Assembly: GCF_004521985.1 (NCBI RefSeq)
Contig: NZ_SBHZ01000005.1
Location: 1-64,000 of the forward strand
DNA: 64,000 nucleotides
Reading direction: 5' to 3'
From: Ectopseudomonas khazarica
GTDB taxonomy: Bacteria; Pseudomonadota; Gammaproteobacteria; Pseudomonadales; Pseudomonadaceae
The translations under genes and the position numbers were made by a program. Positions 18,052-29,901 of this stretch are shown piece by piece. Within the stretch, counting starts at the first letter, position 1; each line of letters begins with the position of its first letter. The notes under the pieces are model-generated. The model saw nothing but the letters and a program-made list of their open reading frames with translations. It searched no databases and was not told where the DNA came from.

Positions 18052-18128
18052 TGGCGGACTCAGGAGGATTCGAACCTCCGACCGCTCGGTTCGTAGCCGA
18101 GTACTCTATCCAGCTGAGCTATGAGTCC
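18052..18128 (-). tRNA. tRNA-Arg(ACG), copy 1
   Basis: 77 nt with encoded CCA. The anticodon stem CTCGG/CCGAG encloses CTACGAA, anticodon ACG (read as ICG). The T-loop GGTTCGAATCC is standard. A TATAAA element sits at 18139-18144, 10 bp upstream of the mature 5' end. Confidence 0.98.
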
Positions 18129-18138
18129 GGTCGGTGCT

Positions 18139-18144
18139 TTTATA
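18139..18144 (-). promoter_or_regulatory. Putative -10 of tRNA-Arg copy 1
   Basis: TATAAA on the minus strand within GGTATAAAAGC, followed by a GC-rich discriminator before the tRNA. The same block precedes copy 3 at 18473-18478, and copy 2 has a TCTAAA variant at 18325-18330. Confidence 0.5.
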
Positions 18145-18198
18145 CCAGATCACCTCTGGTTGACGCATGACCCCGCATCGCTGCAGTGCCATTCGATA

Positions 18199-18275
18199 TG
18201 GCGGACTCAGGAGGATTCGAACCTCCGACCGCTCGGTTCGTAGCCGAGTACTCTATCCAGCTGAGCTATGAGTCC
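18199..18275 (-). tRNA. tRNA-Arg(ACG), copy 2
   Basis: 77 nt, identical in sequence to copies 1 and 3, anticodon ACG, CCA encoded. Confidence 0.98.
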
Positions 18276-18350
18276 GTTGCAGATCACTCGAAAGCGACTG
18301 CGCTTTCGTGCGACCTTTGGCGCTTTTAGACCAGATCACCGCTGGTTGAA

Positions 18351-18380
18351 ACAAAATGGCTTGCAGCGATGCAAGCCATT
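18351..18380 (-). terminator. Terminator between tRNA-Arg copies 3 and 2
   Basis: Stem AATGGCTTGCA / TGCAAGCCATT with loop of 4; on the minus strand it is followed by TTTTGTTT. It would end a transcript from copy 3, so the tRNA genes seem to be separate units. Confidence 0.75.
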
Positions 18381-18385
18381 GAATA

Positions 18386-18462
18386 TGGCGGACTCAGGAG
18401 GATTCGAACCTCCGACCGCTCGGTTCGTAGCCGAGTACTCTATCCAGCTGAGCTATGAGTCC
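18386..18462 (-). tRNA. tRNA-Arg(ACG), copy 3
   Basis: 77 nt, identical to the other two copies. Its 5' flank (18463-18497) repeats the 5' flank of copy 1 (18129-18163), showing that gene plus promoter was duplicated. Confidence 0.98.
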
Positions 18463-18533
18463 GGTCGGTGCTTTTATACCAGATCACCTCTGGTTGATTC
18501 GCCAGCCCGGCTTGCGCCCGACTCGCTGAATAA

Positions 18534-18624
18534 TGGCGGAGAAGGGGGGATTCGAACCCCCGACACCCTTTTGAGGTGTACTCCCTTAGCAGGGGAGCGC
18601 CTTCGGCCACTCGGCCACCTCTCC
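18534..18624 (-). tRNA. tRNA-Ser(GCT)
   Basis: 91 nt, class II with a long variable arm. The anticodon stem CTCCC/GGGAG encloses CTGCTAA, anticodon GCT. CCA is encoded. It is the gene nearest rsmA; an rsmA-tRNA-Ser-tRNA-Arg order is typical of Pseudomonas. Confidence 0.98.
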
Positions 18625-18685
18625 GCAACACGGGGCGCATGATAAACATGTTTTCCCCGTTTGCAAACAAAAATTTGTAGAAAAA

Positions 18686-18871
18686 TTAGTGGCTTGGTTC
18701 GTCACCTTTCTCTTTCTGGATACGTTGGTAGATTTCCTCACGGTGCACGGCAACCTCTTTCGGCGCATTGACGCCAATGCGCACCTGGTTACCTTTCACG
18801 CCCAACACGGTGACAGTCACATCATCACCGACCATCAGGGTCTCTCCGACCCGGCGAGTCAGAATCAGCAT
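18686..18871 (-). CDS. rsmA: RsmA/CsrA, post-transcriptional regulator
   Basis: A 61-residue CsrA-family RNA-binding protein: N-terminus [12 protein letters not shown], conserved [13 protein letters not shown] and the [15 protein letters not shown] helix. The dimer binds GGA motifs in leaders of many mRNAs, controlling secretion, motility and secondary metabolism, and is sequestered by RsmY/RsmZ. The ATG at 18871 follows AAGGA. It lies after lysC but is separated by a strong terminator, so it needs its own promoter. Confidence 0.98.
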
Positions 18872-19013
18872 TCCTTTCTCCTCACGGATTACATTTTCAG
18901 GACAACAGTCTGCAAAAAAGAAAATGGTGCCAGCTTCCTGCTTGTTCAAGCCTGGAAACCTCCACCCAAGTATTGACCAGCCCGCGCAGAAAGAAAGTTC
19001 CCGCCTGCCAGTC

Positions 19014-19050
19014 AAAAAAACGAAAGGCGCGGAACCAGCCGCGCCTTTCG
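19014..19050 (-). terminator. Rho-independent terminator after lysC
   Basis: On the minus strand a 12-bp stem CGAAAGGCGCGG / CCGCGCCTTTCG with a 6-nt loop is followed by seven T. Confidence 0.92.
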
Positions 19051-19056
19051 GATAGA

Positions 19057-20295
19057 TCACTCGCCCTGTCGAGCCGGGGCGTCGAGCTCGAAAGCCGTGT
19101 GCAGTGCACGCACGGCCAGCTCCAGGTACTTCTCTTCGATCACCACGGAAACCTTGATCTCGGAAGTGGAGATCATCTGGATATTGATGGTTTCCTTGGC
19201 CAGTGCCTCGAACATGCGGCTGGCCACGCCTGCGTGGGAGCGCATGCCGACGCCGACGATGGACACCTTGGCGATGTCGGTGTCGCCGACCACTTCGCGA
19301 GCACCCAGCTCGTCCGCAGTCTTCTGCAGGACGTTCAGGGCATTGTTGTAGTCGTTGCGGTGCACGGTGAAGGTGAAATCGGTGGTGTTATCGTGCGCCA
19401 CGTTCTGCACGATCATGTCGACTTCGATGTTGGCAGCGCTGATCGGGCCGAGAATCTTGAAAGCCACGCCCGGCAGGTCCGGCACGCCACGGATGGTCAG
19501 CTTGGCTTCGTCGCGGTTGAAGGCGATGCCGGAAATGATCGGCTGTTCCATGGATTCCTCTTCATCAAGGGTAATGAGGGTGCCCGGCCCCTCCTGGAAG
19601 CTGTGCAGGACGCGCAGCGGGACGTTGTACTTGCCGGCGAACTCCACCGAACGGATCTGCAGCACCTTGGAGCCCAGGCTGGCCATTTCCAGCATTTCTT
19701 CGAAGGTGATCTTTTCCAGACGCTGGGCCTTGGGCACCACGCGCGGATCGGTGGTGTAGACGCCATCGACGTCGGTGTAGATCTGGCACTCGTCGGCCTT
19801 CAGGGCCGCAGCCAGGGCCACGCCGGTGGTGTCGGAACCGCCACGGCCGAGCGTGGTGATGCTGCCGTGCTCGTCGACACCCTGGAAACCGGCAACGACG
19901 ACGACACGCCCGGCCTTGAGGTCAGCGCGAATCTTCTGGTCGTCGATCTGCAGAATGCGCGCCTTGTTGTAGGCGCTGTCGGTGAGGATGCGCACCTGGC
20001 TGCCGGTATAGGACACCGCCGGCACGCCGCGCTTGATCAGCGCCATGGCCAGCAGAGCGATGGTCACCTGCTCGCCGGTGGACACCATGACATCCAGTTC
20101 GCGCGAGACCGGTTCGCCGTCGGTGATCTGTTTGGCCAGATCGATCAGGCGGTTGGTTTCACCGCTCATGGCGGAAACCACCACGACGATGTCGTCACCG
20201 TTCTCGCGGAATTTCTTCACCTTGTCGGCCACCTGCTGGATACGCTCGATGGTGCCGACGGAGGTGCCCCCAAACTTCTGTACGATCAAAGCCAT
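19057..20295 (-). CDS. lysC: Aspartate kinase
   Basis: A 412-residue aspartokinase with the KFGGTSVG motif (7-14), the amino-acid kinase domain to about 260, and two C-terminal ACT domains (about 270-410) expected to give lysine/threonine feedback control. It makes aspartyl phosphate, first step to lysine, threonine, methionine and diaminopimelate. The ATG at 20295 starts homology ([10 protein letters not shown]); 12 upstream codons are not conserved. The alaS-lysC-rsmA order is as in P. aeruginosa. Confidence 0.97.
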
Positions 20296-20397
20296 TTCAA
20301 AAAGCCGCCTGAATCCTCGAAGGGCGCCCATTAAACCCGCATCGGGTCATACTGCCAAGGCCCGCCGGACGCACTGCGGGCCCCGCTTTCTCACTCG

Positions 20398-23022
20398 TTA
20401 CGAAGCCTGCTCGACCAGGGCAGCGGCCAGGGCCAGGGCCTCGTCCAGTTTGCCGGCATCGACGCCACCGCCCTGGGCCATGTCCGGACGACCACCGCCC
20501 TTGCCGCCCACGGCCGCTGCGGCCTGACGCATCAGGTCACCGGCCTTGAGCTTGCCGGTCAGGTCCTGGGTGACACCAGCGACCAGCACCACTTTCTCGT
20601 CGAACACGCCGCCGAGCAGGATCACCGCGCTACCCAGCTTGTTCTTCAGCTGATCGACCAGCGCCAGCAGCGCCTTGCCATCCAGGCCGTCGAGACGCGC
20701 CGCCAGCACCTTGGTGCCCTTCACGTCCACCGCCGAGGCAGCCAGGTCGTTGCCCGCCGCGCTGGCAGCCTTGGCCTTGAGCTGTTCCAGCTCCTTCTCC
20801 AGCTGACGGTTGCGTTCCAGCAGTGCGGACAGCTTGTCCAGCACGTTGTCGCGATTGCCCTTGACCAGGGAAGCGGCTTCCTTGAGCTGCTCCTCGGCAC
20901 CGTTCAGGTAGGCCAGCGCCTGCGCGCCAGTGACCGCTTCGATACGGCGCACGCCGGCGGCCACACCGCCTTCGCTGACGATCTTGAACAGACCGATGTC
21001 GCCGGTGCGAGCCACGTGGGTACCACCGCACAGCTCGACGGAGAAGTCGCCGCCCATGCTCAGTACGCGCACCTGGTCACCATACTTCTCGCCGAACAGG
21101 GCCATGGCGCCCTTGGCCTTGGCCGTCTCGATATCGGTGATTTCGGTTTCCACCGCCGAGTTCTCGCGCACCACGCGGTTGACGATGTCCTCGAGCTGCT
21201 TGAGCTGCTCGGGCTTGATCGCCTCGAAGTGGCTGAAGTCGAAGCGCAGACGCTGGCTGTTGACCAGCGAGCCCTTCTGCTGCACGTGATCACCGAGCAC
21301 GATGCGCAGGGCTTCGTGCAGCAGGTGGGTGGCGGAGTGGTTCAGTGCCGTGGCCTGGCGCACCTCGGCCTCGACTTCGGCCTTGACGCTGGTGCCGACG
21401 TTGAGTCCGCCGCGTACCACCACGCCGTGATGCAGGAAGGCGCCGCCAGCCTTGGTGGTGTCGCGCACGTCGAAGCGCACGCCGGCATCTTCGAGGTAGC
21501 CGCAGTCACCGACCTGGCCGCCGGACTCGGCGTAGAACGGGGTCTGATCCAGCACCACCACGCCCTCCTCGCCCTCGGCGAGGCTGTCGACGGCAGCGCC
21601 GGCCTTGAACAGGGCGATGATCTGGCCGCTGCCGCTGGTGCCTTCGTAACCGAGGAAATGGGTGTCGGTGTCGACCTTGACCAGGGAGTTGTAATCCATG
21701 CCGAAGGCGCTGGCGGAGCGGGCGCGCTCGCGCTGCGCTTCCATCTCGCGCTCGAAGCCTGCTTCGTCCACCGACAGCTCGCGCTCACGGGCGATGTCGG
21801 CGGTCAGGTCGACCGGGAAGCCGTAGGTGTCGTACAGCTTGAACACCACGTCGCCGGGAATGACCTTGCCTTTCAGCTCGGCCAGGTCCTGCTCGAGGAT
21901 CTTCAGGCCCTGCTCCAGGGTCTTGGCGAACTGCTCTTCTTCGGTTTTCAGCACGCGCTCGATGTGCGTCTGCTGCTGCTTGAGTTCGGGGAAGGCCTCG
22001 CCCATCTCGGCCACCAGGGCGGCGACGATCTGGTAGAAGAAACTGCCCTTGGCGCCCAGCTTGTTGCCGTGACGGCAGGCGCGGCGAATGATCCGGCGCA
22101 GCACGTAGCCACGGCCTTCGTTGGACGGCGTCACGCCATCGGCGATCAGGAAGCTGCAGGAACGAATGTGGTCAGCCACCACCTTCAGCGACGCCTCGCC
22201 GGCGTTGGCGCAGCCGATGGCCTTGGCGGAAGCGGCCAGCAGGTTCTGGAACAGGTCGATCTCGTAGTTCGAGTTGACGTGCTGCAGCACGGCGCTGATG
22301 CGCTCCAGGCCCATGCCGGTGTCCACGCTTGGCGCCGGCAGCGGGTGCAGCACGCCATCGGCAGTCCGGTTGAACTGCATGAATACGTTGTTCCAGATCT
22401 CGATGTAGCGGTCGCCGTCTTCCTCGGGCGAACCGGGCGGGCCGCCCCAGATGTGCTCGCCATGGTCGAAGAAGATCTCGGTGCACGGACCGCATGGGCC
22501 GGTGTCACCCATCGCCCAGAAGTTGTCGGAAGCGTACGGCGCACCCTTGTTGTCGCCGATGCGGATCATCCGTTCGGTGGGAACGCCGACTTCCTTGGTC
22601 CAGATGTCGTAGGCCTCGTCATCGGTGGCGTAGACGGTGACCCAGAGCTTTTCCTTGGGCAGCTTCAGCCACTTCTCGGAGGTCAGGAACTCCCAGGCGT
22701 AGTGGATGGCATCGCGCTTGAAGTAGTCGCCGAAGCTGAAGTTGCCCAGCATTTCGAAGAACGTGTGGTGGCGCGCGGTGTAGCCGACGTTTTCCAGATC
22801 GTTGTGCTTGCCGCCGGCACGCACGCACTTCTGGCTGGTGGTGGCGCGGGTGTAGGCACGCTTCTCCAGGCCCAGGAAGCAGTCCTTGAACTGGTTCATC
22901 CCCGCGTTGGTGAACAGCAGGGTCGGGTCGTTCGCCGGAATCAGCGAGCTGGAAGCGACACGGGTGTGCCCTTTTTCTTCGAAGAAGCTCAGGAAGGCTT
23001 CACGGATTTCTGCGCTTTTCAT
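20398..23022 (-). CDS. alaS: Alanyl-tRNA synthetase
   Basis: An 874-residue class II synthetase in full-length order. The catalytic domain (1-240) has motif 1 around [10 protein letters not shown]; then come the tRNA-recognition domain (to about 460), an editing domain with HSATHLLH (about 565) and SMGG...CGGTH zinc/catalytic residues (about 665), and a C-Ala domain ending in a Gly-rich tail. The ATG at 23022 ([10 protein letters not shown]) matches the family; an ATG three codons upstream is dispensable. Confidence 0.98.
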   Translation of the reverse strand: MKSAEIREAFLSFFEEKGHTRVASSSLIPANDPTLLFTNAGMNQFKDCFLGLEKRAYTRATTSQKCVRAGGKHNDLENVGYTARHHTFFEMLGNFSFGDYFKRDAIHYAWEFLTSEKWLKLPKEKLWVTVYATDDEAYDIWTKEVGVPTERMIRIGDNKGAPYASDNFWAMGDTGPCGPCTEIFFDHGEHIWGGPPGSPEEDGDRYIEIWNNVFMQFNRTADGVLHPLPAPSVDTGMGLERISAVLQHVNSNYEIDLFQNLLAASAKAIGCANAGEASLKVVADHIRSCSFLIADGVTPSNEGRGYVLRRIIRRACRHGNKLGAKGSFFYQIVAALVAEMGEAFPELKQQQTHIERVLKTEEEQFAKTLEQGLKILEQDLAELKGKVIPGDVVFKLYDTYGFPVDLTADIARERELSVDEAGFEREMEAQRERARSASAFGMDYNSLVKVDTDTHFLGYEGTSGSGQIIALFKAGAAVDSLAEGEEGVVVLDQTPFYAESGGQVGDCGYLEDAGVRFDVRDTTKAGGAFLHHGVVVRGGLNVGTSVKAEVEAEVRQATALNHSATHLLHEALRIVLGDHVQQKGSLVNSQRLRFDFSHFEAIKPEQLKQLEDIVNRVVRENSAVETEITDIETAKAKGAMALFGEKYGDQVRVLSMGGDFSVELCGGTHVARTGDIGLFKIVSEGGVAAGVRRIEAVTGAQALAYLNGAEEQLKEAASLVKGNRDNVLDKLSALLERNRQLEKELEQLKAKAASAAGNDLAASAVDVKGTKVLAARLDGLDGKALLALVDQLKNKLGSAVILLGGVFDEKVVLVAGVTQDLTGKLKAGDLMRQAAAAVGGKGGGRPDMAQGGGVDAGKLDEALALAAALVEQAS

Positions 23023-23233
23023 AGGGGTCATCCACGGAATCAGGCGGCCACGGCAGAGCCGGCGAAGCAGACGACGCGAGAACGTGGCGAGCGACGGTCA
23101 GGCAAGGCAGGAAACGACAACGCATGCAACGTCGCCCCATCCGTGGTTGCGGATGCCGAACGAGCATTTCGATGCCGTTTCCAACGCAGCATGGCCGAGC
23201 GCGGCCGTTGTCACGCAGTCTGCAAAGGGACGC

Positions 23234-23239
23234 ATTATA
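23234..23239 (-). promoter_or_regulatory. Candidate -10 of alaS
   Basis: A perfect TATAAT on the minus strand, about 212 nt before the alaS ATG. No good -35 is visible at 16-18 bp. If real, it gives a leader of about 200 nt. Confidence 0.35.
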
Positions 23240-23275
23240 TCGGTCCATTCGCCCGCGGCTAGTGCCTTGTTGATA

Positions 23276-23298
23276 GCCGACCGCTATGGGCGGTCGGC
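23276..23298 (-). terminator. Possible terminator hairpin after the threonine aldolase gene
   Basis: Stem GCCGACCGC / GCGGTCGGC with a short loop just after the stop of the aldolase gene. There is no T run, so termination is uncertain. Confidence 0.4.
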
Positions 23299-23305
23299 AG
23301 CAGGA

Positions 23306-24310
23306 TCAATGATCGCGGAAAGCGGCGAATGCCTCGATCACCCGCTCGACGCCCTCGGAACCGACATCCAGATGGGTAACCAGGCGCAGACGCGGCGCCG
23401 CGCTGACGACAATGCGCCGCTCGGCCATGAAGGCGCCGACCTGGCTGGCACGCTCGCCGAGCTGCACGTAGACCATGTTGGTCTGCACCGGCTCAACGCT
23501 GTAACCCAACGCACGCAGCGCCTCGCCCAGGTGCGCCGCCTTGGCGTGGTCCTCGGCCAGGCGCTCGACCTGATGCTGCAGCGCATAGAGGCCGGCCGCC
23601 GCCAGGACGCCGGCCTGGCGCATGCCGCCGCCGACCATCTTGCGCAGGCGCCGCGCCCTGGCGATCAGCGCGGTGCTGCCGCACAGCACCGAGCCAACCG
23701 GCGCCCCGAGGCCCTTGGACAGGCACACCGAGACGGAATCGAAGTGCTGGGTGATCTCGCGCGCCGGCACGCCCAGCTTGACCGCCGCGTTGTACAGGCG
23801 GGCGCCATCCAGATGCAGGCTAAGGCCCCGCCGGCGCGTCAGTTCACGCGCCGCCGCCAGGTAGTCGAGCGGCAGCACCTTGCCCTGCATGGTGTTTTCC
23901 AGGGCCAGCAGACGCGTGCGGGCGAAATGGAAGTCATCCTGCTTGATCGCTGCCTCGACCCGGCCCAGGTCCAGCGAACCATCGGCCTCGCCTTCGATCG
24001 GCTGCGGCTGGATCGAACCGAGCACGGCGGCGCCGCCACCCTCGTACTTATAGGTGTGCGCCTGCTGGCCGACGATGTATTCGTCTCCGCGCTCGCAGTG
24101 CGCCATAAGGCCCAGCAGGTTGCTCATGGTCCCGGTGGGAACGAACAGCGCCGCCTCGAAGCCCAGCTCCTTGGCCAGCCAGGCTTCCAGATGGTTGACG
24201 CTGGGGTCTTCACCGTAGACGTCATCGCCCAGTTCGGCGGCCATCATGGCTTCGCGCATGGCGGCGGTGGGTTGGGTGACGGTGTCGCTACGCAGGTCGA
24301 TCAGGGGCAT
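23306..24310 (-). CDS. ltaE: Low-specificity L-threonine aldolase
   Basis: A 334-residue PLP enzyme of fold type [11 protein letters not shown] opens the protein, [11 protein letters not shown] holds the PLP-pyridine Asp (about 168), and [15 protein letters not shown] has the PLP lysine at K199. It splits threonine or allo-threonine into glycine and acetaldehyde. It sits between alaS and astE with its own spacing on both sides, so it is probably monocistronic. The symbol is by family; stereospecificity cannot be read from sequence. Confidence 0.9.
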   Translation of the reverse strand: MPLIDLRSDTVTQPTAAMREAMMAAELGDDVYGEDPSVNHLEAWLAKELGFEAALFVPTGTMSNLLGLMAHCERGDEYIVGQQAHTYKYEGGGAAVLGSIQPQPIEGEADGSLDLGRVEAAIKQDDFHFARTRLLALENTMQGKVLPLDYLAAARELTRRRGLSLHLDGARLYNAAVKLGVPAREITQHFDSVSVCLSKGLGAPVGSVLCGSTALIARARRLRKMVGGGMRQAGVLAAAGLYALQHQVERLAEDHAKAAHLGEALRALGYSVEPVQTNMVYVQLGERASQVGAFMAERRIVVSAAPRLRLVTHLDVGSEGVERVIEAFAAFRDH

Positions 24311-24455
24311 GGCAGGCTTTCCCGTTCATTGGCGAAAGGGCCATGCTAAAGAGGTCGCGAAGGGGGCCACAAGATACAGTTGGCGCAAAATCCGGCGGAA
24401 CGGCGAGCGAGCCGACTGTCCTTGCTGACAGTCGGCGTGTGGCCAGAGGGAGAGC

Positions 24456-24530
24456 TGTATCGCGGCTGAAGCCGCTTCTACGGGATGGGGCGTTTGACGC
24501 AGGTGCGGCTTCAGCCGCGATGCCACCCGG
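24456..24530. repeat. REPIN-like pair of repeats downstream of astE
   Basis: ATCGCGGCTGAAGCCGCT (from about 24459) and GCGGCTTCAGCCGCGAT (ending about 24521) are inverted copies about 20 bp apart. The core also occurs after xcpQ and, in variant form, inside phnN. Confidence 0.8.
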
Positions 24531-24554
24531 ATACCCAGGCAGCTGGCGCGCTGG

Positions 24555-25568
24555 CTACACCAGGCTGGCACCGTCGTCCGGGACGATGAGGATGCCGGCG
24601 CGCAGGCCGTTCTTGACCCTGGGATTGGGGAAGATGATGCGGGCGCCCTGCTCTTCCACCAGCCAGCGGGTGTCGGCGATGTCCTCGGCGAGCAGATAGC
24701 CCGGCTTGAGCTCGGTGAAGTTCTCGATATCCGCAGGCAGGTGCAACTGGAAGCTGTCGCTGTGCTTGATGATCTCCCGCGACACGGCGAACAGCTGCAA
24801 GCCATCCAGGGTCGGTTCGCCGGTGACCACCTCACGCCCCTCGATCAGCGCCTGCAAGGCGTTCTCCAGCAGATCGAGATTGACCAGCTGGTTCTGCCCG
24901 AACGCACGCGCCTTGCCCAGTTCCAGGGTAAAGGCCTCGGCCCCGAGCTGCGCATAGGTGTAGGCGCTGAAGGTGATCGACGGCTTGTTCTGCAGCAGCA
25001 CGGCCTCGATCCCGGCGGCGCGCAGACGCTCCAGCTCTCGCCGCGAATGAGCGCGACCTTCCTGCCAGGGGTAGAGGGCGAACTGCTCGATCTTCGAGCC
25101 GCGAATCGCGGTATGCAGGTCGTAGTGCAGACGCGTGCGGCCCGTTTCCTTGCCGAAGAAGGTGGCCGACAGATGCTCCAGGTCACAGGCACGAATGGCC
25201 TCGAAACCACTGGATTGCTCATGGCGACCGCTGAACAGGCGGTTGATGTCCTGCTCGACGAAACGCTCGCCACGGCGCATGGCCTCGGGATTGCCGAACA
25301 GGAAGAGAATGCGCGCGGCCGGGCGCAGCTCGTTGCGTGCGATGCCGCGCAGCAGGCGATCGAGCATCTCGATCGGCGCGGTCTCGTTGCCGTGAATACC
25401 GGCGGACAGCAGCAGGTCGAGGCCGTTGTCGCGCGCCGCTGGCGGGGTCACCTCCAGCGCGCCTTCATCCAGCCAGCGCAGGCGCGTGCCATCGGGGGTC
25501 AGTTGAATCTTCGCCGACGGCTCGTGGCCGGCCAGGGTCAGTTCAAGCAGTTTGCCGAGGACCAGCAT
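24555..25568 (-). CDS. astE: Succinylglutamate desuccinylase
   Basis: A 337-residue zinc carboxypeptidase-like enzyme. GIHGNETAP (57-65) gives zinc ligands H59 and E62, and the third ligand is H152 in DLHTAIRG. It is the last step of the AST pathway: N-succinylglutamate to glutamate plus succinate. It is downstream of a small conserved gene and astB. In P. aeruginosa this gene is called aruE. Confidence 0.95.
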   Translation of the reverse strand: MLVLGKLLELTLAGHEPSAKIQLTPDGTRLRWLDEGALEVTPPAARDNGLDLLLSAGIHGNETAPIEMLDRLLRGIARNELRPAARILFLFGNPEAMRRGERFVEQDINRLFSGRHEQSSGFEAIRACDLEHLSATFFGKETGRTRLHYDLHTAIRGSKIEQFALYPWQEGRAHSRRELERLRAAGIEAVLLQNKPSITFSAYTYAQLGAEAFTLELGKARAFGQNQLVNLDLLENALQALIEGREVVTGEPTLDGLQLFAVSREIIKHSDSFQLHLPADIENFTELKPGYLLAEDIADTRWLVEEQGARIIFPNPRVKNGLRAGILIVPDDGASLV

Positions 25569-25599
25569 GGCGACTCCTTGCTTTACAGCACTTCGTGCA

Positions 25600-25626
25600 G
25601 GCGCGAGCGGCAGCCGCGCCTACATG
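25600..25626. repeat. Short REP-like hairpin
   Basis: GGCGCG and CGCGCC flank a GC-rich loop between the 91-residue gene and astE; it looks like a single degenerate REP. Confidence 0.35.
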
Positions 25627-25635
25627 GCTCGACGA

Positions 25636-25911
25636 TCAGTGGTTGCAGTCGGGGCCATGGACATGATCTTCATCATCGTCCACCGGCTCCATTTCCAGCT
25701 GCAGGCTGACCAGGTTGGTGGCCTGTGGGCGCAGCAGCAGGTTGGCATACTCGGTATCCCCCTCCTCCACGTCGACGCCGATCAGCAACTGATCGCCAAC
25801 GGCCTGAACCCAGAGTTCCTTGCCCTGCCAGACCACCGCAAAGCGGGTGCAGGACGTCTCCAGCTGGGTGCCGTCGTTATCTTCGAGAATCAGTTGCAGC
25901 GCGTCGCTCAT
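25636..25911 (-). CDS. Conserved hypothetical protein of the aru cluster
   Basis: A 91-residue acidic protein ending in a metal-binding-looking tail (HVHGPDCNH, plus Asp/Glu run). P. aeruginosa has a small hypothetical gene at the same place between aruB and aruE. No function recognised; there are no transmembrane or signal segments. The His/Cys tail could bind metal, but that is only a composition argument. It is 19 nt after astB, probably co-transcribed. Confidence 0.8.
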   Translation of the reverse strand: MSDALQLILEDNDGTQLETSCTRFAVVWQGKELWVQAVGDQLLIGVDVEEGDTEYANLLLRPQATNLVSLQLEMEPVDDDEDHVHGPDCNH

Positions 25912-25930
25912 AAAATCTCCGGGGTTGGGG

Positions 25931-27276
25931 TCAGTTCAGTTGGAAAGGATAGACCGAGCCCAGTTTAAGGATCTGCGTCAGTTCATCCAATGCCGTGCGG
26001 CATTCGCCGAGCAATTGCGGATCGGCAAGATCGGCCTCGCTCAGGCGATCGCGATAGTGCTTGTCGACCCAGGCCACCAGGGTGTCATGCAGCGCGTGGC
26101 TCATCACCACTCCCGGATTGACCGCCGCCAGTTCCTGCTCCTTGAGCGCCACGCGCAAGCGCAGGCACGCCGGGCCGCCACCATTCTGCATGCTCTGCTT
26201 GAGGTCGAACACGCGCACCTCGCGAATCGGCCCGCCGCTGGCGGTCAGTTGCTCGAGGTAGCGCCAGACGCTGGCATTGTTGCGACATTCTTCCGGCACC
26301 ACCAGCAGCATGCTGCCATCGGCGCGTGTGAGCAGTTGGCTGTTGAACAGGTACGAGCGCACCGCATCCTGCACGCTCACCGCCGAGCCCGGCACGCAGA
26401 CGGCCTGGAAGTTGCCGCCGCGCCGCGCCAGTTTGTCGCCCAGTTCGGCCAGCACCTTGTCGGTCTCGAGGAAGGCGTCCTGGTGGTAGAACAGCACCTC
26501 GCCGTTGCCCACCGCGATCACATCGTTGTGGAACACGCCCTGATCGATCACCGCCGGGTTCTGCTGGGCGTAGACCACGCCCGCGTCGCTCAGGCCGTGC
26601 AGGCGCGCGACCGCCTGGCTGGCTTCCAGGGTCTGCCGCGCCGGGTAGCGCGCCGGGGCTGGATAGCGCGTATCGAAGGCACTGCGCCCGTAGACGAAGA
26701 ACTCCACGCCGGCGTCGCCATAGCCCTTGCAGAAACGCGTGTGGTTGGCCGCGCCCTCGTCACCGAACTGCGCCACCGCCGGCAACGCCGGGTGGTGGGC
26801 GAAGTGCGCGTCGTTGGCGAACATGGCCTGCAGCACGCGACTGGTGGTCGGGTGCTCGATACTGCGGTGGAACTTGCAGTTGAGGTTGGCAGCGGTGAAG
26901 TGCACGCGACCATCGGCCGTGTCGGCACTAGGGCTGACGGTGCAGGAGTTGGCCGTCCACATGCTCGATGCCGAGCAGCTCGCCACCAGCAGCGGCATGG
27001 CCTCGCGCGCGGCGCGGGCGATGACCTCGGCGTCGCTGCCGGTAAAGCCCAGGCGCCGCAACGCGCCGACATCCGGGCGCTCCTGCGGGGCCAGCACGCC
27101 CTGCTTGAAGCCCATGTCCATCAGCGCCTTCATCTTGGCCAGCCCTTGCTTGGCGGCCTCCCTGGGGCTGGATACCACCTGGCTGTTGCTCTGCGATGCC
27201 ACGTTGCCGTAGGACAGACCGCCGTAGTTGTGCGTCGGCCCGACCAGGCCGTCGAAGTTCATTTCATAGGCGGACA

Positions 27277-27277
<1 letters not shown>
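25931..27277 (-). CDS. astB: N-succinylarginine dihydrolase
   Basis: A 448-residue enzyme of the guanidine-modifying fold. The N-terminal [13 protein letters not shown] is a family hallmark, and the catalytic Cys lies in the [11 protein letters not shown] segment. It hydrolyses N2-succinylarginine to succinylornithine, CO2 and 2 NH3. The ATG at 27277 shares one base with the astD stop (TGATG); a GTG one codon earlier is less likely. P. aeruginosa name: aruB. Confidence 0.96.
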
Positions 27278-28746
<1,469 letters not shown>

Positions 28747-28803
28747 CTACCACTCCCAGCATTCAGCGGCGACCGTCGAGGGCCACCGCGCAAAACAGAA
28801 ATC

Positions 28804-29820
28804 TCAGCCGTGCGCCGCCAGCGGCACGGCGCGCACCTGATCGCCCGCCGACAGGCGCAGACGCTTGGCCGTCAGCGGATCGACCACCAGGGTACCGGCC
28901 GCCAGGCGTGCCGGCGCGGCGGTGATGCGGCAGTCCTGGCGCTTGCGGTTGTGCACCAGGAAGGGTTCGGCGTCGTCACCCGGCGTGCCGATGGCCAGCA
29001 CCAGGTTCTGACTGTCGCGTACGGCGCGGATCTTCGCGGTTTCCGCCTCGATGGCCGGCCCGGCATCGAAGATGTCGACGTAGCCCTGGTAGCTGAAGCC
29101 CTCGGCCTTGAGCATGGCCAGTGCCGGCTCGGTGTCCGGGTGCACGCGACCGATCACGCCGCGCGCGTCCTCGGAGAGGAAGCAGGCATAGAGCGGGAAC
29201 TTGGGCATCAGCTCGGCGATGAAGGCCTTGTTGCCGACACCGGTGAGATAGTCCGCCTGGGAGAACTCCATCTTGAAGAAGTGCCGGCCCAGGCTTTCCC
29301 AGAACGGCGAACGCCCACGCTCGTCGGACACTCCGCGCATCTCGGCGATCACCTTGTCGCCGAACAGCTCGCGGAATTCGGCGATGAACAGAAAGCGCGC
29401 CTTCGACAGCAGGCGGCCGTTGAGGCCAGTGCGGTAACCGGCATGCAGGAACAGCGAGCACAGCTCGGAGTTGCCGGTCAGGTCGTTGGCCATGAACAGG
29501 GTCGGCACCTGGCGATGGATGTTCAGCTCCTGCGATGCGCTGACGGTCAGGCCCACACGGTAGTTGTACCAGGGCTCGCGCAGGCCCACGGCGCCGGCGA
29601 CCGCCGAGATGCCCACCACCTTGCCGGCGTCGTCCTCGAGCACGAACAGGTAGTCGGCATCGGCCCGTTCGGCCTCGCCGCGAAAGGCCTTCTCCGCCCA
29701 GCCGACCCGGTGCGCCAGGCGCGCCTCGTTGGCCGGCAGCGTGGTCAGGCCAGCGCCGGTACTGCGAGCCAGGTCGATCAGGGCCGGCAAGTCGGCACTG
29801 CGCACGGGACGAACGATCAT
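28804..29820 (-). CDS. aruG: Arginine/ornithine N-succinyltransferase, beta subunit
   Basis: A 338-residue protein of the AstA family (GNAT-like fold), with the family start MIVRPVRSADLPAL, NDLTGNSELCSLFL and DIFDAGPAIEA motifs. In Pseudomonas the enzyme is a heteromer of AruF and AruG; the two genes lie in tandem and are clear paralogues of equal length. It transfers succinyl from succinyl-CoA to arginine or ornithine. A 63-bp gap separates it from astD. Confidence 0.93.
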   Translation of the reverse strand: MIVRPVRSADLPALIDLARSTGAGLTTLPANEARLAHRVGWAEKAFRGEAERADADYLFVLEDDAGKVVGISAVAGAVGLREPWYNYRVGLTVSASQELNIHRQVPTLFMANDLTGNSELCSLFLHAGYRTGLNGRLLSKARFLFIAEFRELFGDKVIAEMRGVSDERGRSPFWESLGRHFFKMEFSQADYLTGVGNKAFIAELMPKFPLYACFLSEDARGVIGRVHPDTEPALAMLKAEGFSYQGYVDIFDAGPAIEAETAKIRAVRDSQNLVLAIGTPGDDAEPFLVHNRKRQDCRITAAPARLAAGTLVVDPLTAKRLRLSAGDQVRAVPLAAHG

Positions 29821-29854
29821 AAATCCTCCAGATTCCTCGAGAGCGCCGACGGCA

Positions 29855-29891
29855 CCCTCACCCGCCCCGAAGGGCGCCCTCTGCTACCGGA
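29855..29891. repeat. Possible repeat between aruF and aruG
   Basis: A CACCCTCACCC / GGGCGCCCTCT segment in the 81-bp gap resembles the CCCTCNCCC hairpins at 3716 and 47733. Short and degenerate. Confidence 0.3.
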
Positions 29892-29901
29892 GCAGGGCCT
29901 G

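Noticed and set aside
20296..20397. Lysine riboswitch before lysC
   Set aside because: The gap is only 102 bp, lacks the conserved multi-helix core, and such riboswitches are not expected for this gene in Pseudomonas; only a GGCCCGC/GCGGGCC hairpin is seen.
23032..23248. Small gene upstream of alaS on the minus strand
   Set aside because: An 82-codon frame without ribosome site or recognisable sequence; the region is better explained as the alaS leader.
21016..23262. A 748-codon plus-strand frame opposite alaS
   Set aside because: Shadow of alaS, no homology or start signals.
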